This document shows positions 36,604 through 38,174 of a stretch of DNA of 38,174 nucleotides, one piece after another (the first letter of the stretch is position 1; every line of letters begins with the position of its first letter). The notes beneath the pieces were generated by a model that worked only from the letters and a program-made list of their open reading frames with translations, searched no databases and was not told the DNA's origin. A program made the position numbers and the translations under genes. The stretch comes from Opitutaceae bacterium (lineage in GTDB: Bacteria > Verrucomicrobiota > Verrucomicrobiia > Opitutales > Opitutaceae): NCBI GenBank assembly GCA_029979145.1, contig JAPOIC010000001.1, positions 1 through 38,174 on the forward strand, read 5' to 3'.

Positions 36604-37326
36604 GTGAACCTGATCCTGTTTCAAACCAACGAGACCCAGCGCCCCCTCCCCCGCACCGACGCACGCGCCGAGCACCTGCTCACCGTGCTGCGCCGTCAAC
36701 CCGGCGACACCTTTGACGCCGGCCTCGTCAACGGACCGCGCGGCAAGGGCACCTTGGTCGCCATTGGTCCGGATCATTTGGATCTCGCGTTCGACTGGCC
36801 GGAAGCATCCGCCCCGCCGGTCGATCCCGTCACCCTACTGATCGGGCTGCCGCGGCCGCAGACCGCGCGCAAGATCCTGCAGGAGTCAGCAGCCTTGGGT
36901 GTGACCGCCCTCCATTTCGTGCGCTGTGATCGCGCCGAACCCTCCTACGCCGACAGCACCCTGTGGGCGCCCGGCGAATGGCGGCGACACCTTGAGGCGG
37001 GCACGGCCCAAGCCTTTGCCACGGATGTCCCCACGCTGACCCACGGCGAAACCATCAACGCGGCTTTGGCGAATTTGCCGGCCGGCGCCACCCGGCTCGC
37101 CCTCGACAACTACGAATCGCCGGTCGCACTCAGCGCCACTTTCTGTCCCGCGGGCCAACCCCTCGTGCTCGCCTTCGGCCCCGAACGCGGTTGGTCGCCG
37201 GCCGAGCGCGACGCGTTGCGCGCCGGCGGCTTCGCGCTCGCCCACCTCGGCCCGCGCGTGCTGCGGCTTGAGACCGCCGTCGTCGCCGCCCTGGCCATTG
37301 CCAAAGCCCGGCGCGGGCTCATGTAG
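36604..37326 (+). CDS. rsmE: 16S rRNA (uracil-1498-N3)-methyltransferase
   Basis: A 240-residue SPOUT-class RNA methyltransferase. An N-terminal beta-rich PUA-like part (about 1-70) begins VNLILFQTNETQRPLPRTDARAEHLLTVLR, followed by the SPOUT domain with the deep trefoil knot. Blocks include LLIGLPRPQTARKILQESAALGVTALHFV, PLVLAFGPERGWS (GPEGG-type SAM-binding loop, with Arg for Gly) and HLGPRVLRLETAVVAALAI, the family's final motif. It methylates U1498 in the decoding region of 16S rRNA. The GTG at 36604 is taken as start, since the in-frame part upstream is antisense to the ECF S gene. It ends 8 bases inside the convergent rsmD stop region. Confidence 0.92.
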   Translation: MNLILFQTNETQRPLPRTDARAEHLLTVLRRQPGDTFDAGLVNGPRGKGTLVAIGPDHLDLAFDWPEASAPPVDPVTLLIGLPRPQTARKILQESAALGVTALHFVRCDRAEPSYADSTLWAPGEWRRHLEAGTAQAFATDVPTLTHGETINAALANLPAGATRLALDNYESPVALSATFCPAGQPLVLAFGPERGWSPAERDALRAGGFALAHLGPRVLRLETAVVAALAIAKARRGLM

Positions 37327-37891
37327 TCGCGCGCAAAAACAAACCCACCGACGGCTGGTGGGCGCCCTTGCCCAGGCGCTTGGCACAGGTCCACCCCGGC
37401 GGCGTCAGCTCGATCTCACCGGGCATCTCGAACACAACAAACGGATCCGGGTGCGTCGCGAGCAATTCACTGAGTCGTGCGAATAGCTTCAGCGCGACTT
37501 CGGTGATAATCTCATAAGGCGGATCGATGAAGACCAAATCGGGGCCGGCATCGGCCCTCGGCCACGGGGCCAAGACGGCGTCGGCGTTGACCAGCTTCGT
37601 GTCGAGCGCGACCGCCCCCAAGCTCTTAGCCACGCCAGTCAAGTTGCGCCGAATGCAATCGGCCGCCTGCCGGTTTTTCTCCACCCACACGCCTCCCACC
37701 GCCCCGCGGCTCAGGGCCTCTAGCCCATAGGCGCCGCTGCCGGCAAAGAGATCGAGGAAGCGCGCTCCCGGCACGCGATGGCCGATGCTGGAAAACACCG
37801 CCTGACGCATGCCGTCGGTGGCCGGCCGCACCGCGTTGCCCTTGGGGGCGACCAAGGGGATGCCGCGGGCCTGACCTCCGGTGATGCGCAT
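37319..37891 (-). CDS. rsmD: 16S rRNA (guanine-966-N2)-methyltransferase
   Basis: A 190-residue Rossmann-fold methyltransferase. The N-terminus is MRITGGQARGIPLVAPKGNAVRPATDGMRQAVFSS, the standard RsmD start; the SAM loop is FLDLFAGSGAYGLEALSRGA (about 45-64), and the catalytic motif is VFIDPPYE (a D-P-P-Y, about 119-126). It adds a methyl group to G966 of 16S rRNA. The ATG at 37891 is preferred over a TTG four codons upstream. Its 3' end overlaps that of the convergent rsmE by 8 bases. The two neighbouring genes both modify 16S rRNA, so the placement is notable even though they are on opposite strands. Confidence 0.93.
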   Translation of the reverse strand: MRITGGQARGIPLVAPKGNAVRPATDGMRQAVFSSIGHRVPGARFLDLFAGSGAYGLEALSRGAVGGVWVEKNRQAADCIRRNLTGVAKSLGAVALDTKLVNADAVLAPWPRADAGPDLVFIDPPYEIITEVALKLFARLSELLATHPDPFVVFEMPGEIELTPPGWTCAKRLGKGAHQPSVGLFLRATT

Positions 37892-37956
37892 GGCGGCAGA
37901 CAAAACTCCGCGGCACGATTGGCAAATCGGAAACCCTGTGCACGCTGACGCCTACC

Positions 37957-38174
37957 ATGGCTCGCGCCGCGTCCTTTCCTGTTTCCGACCATTGCGATGG
38001 GCAGCGTTTCTTCAATCCGCGCGGTCACATCAACCGCACTTGGGGCGACGTCATGCGCTGGCGGCGCACCAGCCGACCGACGCCCTGGCCAACACAGATC
38101 GACTTCACGCCGCCGCCCCTCGCCCCGCATCCTGGCGGGCCGATCGTGGACTGCACCACGGTCAATCACGCGAC
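37957..38174 (+). CDS. MBL-fold metallo-hydrolase, N-terminal part (runs off the window)
   Basis: The first 72 codons are visible: MARAASFPVSDHCDGQRFFNPRG, then WGDVMRWRRTSRPTPWP, and the last bases give the segment VDCTTVNHAT. This succession (S-DH-x-DG-x-x-FxNP, RW, PWP, then T-x-x-NHAT before the first beta strands) is the start of NAPE-PLD/UlaG-type metallo-beta-lactamase-fold hydrolases. In full-length members the zinc-binding HxHxDH motif follows further on, outside this window. The ATG at 37957 is 65 bases upstream-divergent from rsmD. Substrate unknown. Confidence 0.75.
   Translation, partial: MARAASFPVSDHCDGQRFFNPRGHINRTWGDVMRWRRTSRPTPWPTQIDFTPPPLAPHPGGPIVDCTTVNHA

Overview
The window (about 38 kb, high GC, few strong Shine-Dalgarno sites) looks like a chromosomal segment of a member of the Verrucomicrobia, most likely Opitutaceae. 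This is an inference from gene content: a three-gene sdhCAB operon with a single cytochrome b subunit, a PEP-CTERM-type secreted protein, a DUF4212/sodium-solute symporter pair and a UxaC/UxaE/SDR hexuronate operon. I saw no phage genes, transposases, CRISPR arrays or rRNA.

Region by region. (1) 1-5964: a truncated sensor-kinase remnant, then a leftward operon SDR (fructuronate reductase type) - uxaE - uxaC, divergent from a LarA-family (nickel-pincer racemase/epimerase) gene. Together these would take glucuronate and galacturonate to fructuronate and mannonate, and the LarA homologue may epimerise a sugar acid. (2) 5972-8860: tRNA-Arg, rpsR with promoter and terminator, tsaC/sua5, a truncated tail of a tyrosine autokinase, and hisC. 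(3) 8907-11977: a HAD phosphatase/mutase and a GH4 glycosidase with a CHGV motif, divergent from an AraC-type regulator. The GH4 enzyme could release the uronic acids used by region 1. (4) 11982-17800: DEAD-box helicase (with DEVD), EamA exporter, TIM-barrel isomerase/epimerase, a BamE-like lipoprotein and a large Cys/Met-type PLP enzyme. (5) 17851-23369: DUF4212/symporter pair, gpsA, lysA, and small membrane or lipoproteins. (6) 23462-29675: sdhCAB, a PaaK/CapK-like adenylating enzyme, a Nudix hydrolase and a LysM membrane protein. (7) 29863-34928: tRNA-Pro, a PEP-CTERM protein gene broken by two frameshifts, a TPR-type membrane protein and carB. (8) 35001-38174: a Fis-type HTH protein, tRNA-Gly, an overlapping phosphoribosyltransferase/ECF S-component pair, rsmE, rsmD and the start of an MBL-fold hydrolase.

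The most interesting points are the LarA homologue facing a complete UxaC-UxaE-SDR hexuronate operon, the CHGV GH4 enzyme that may supply it, and several gene remnants or frameshifts. The frameshifts include two one-base losses in one PEP-CTERM gene, the first at a C-run directly before a stop. The rest is mainly housekeeping.
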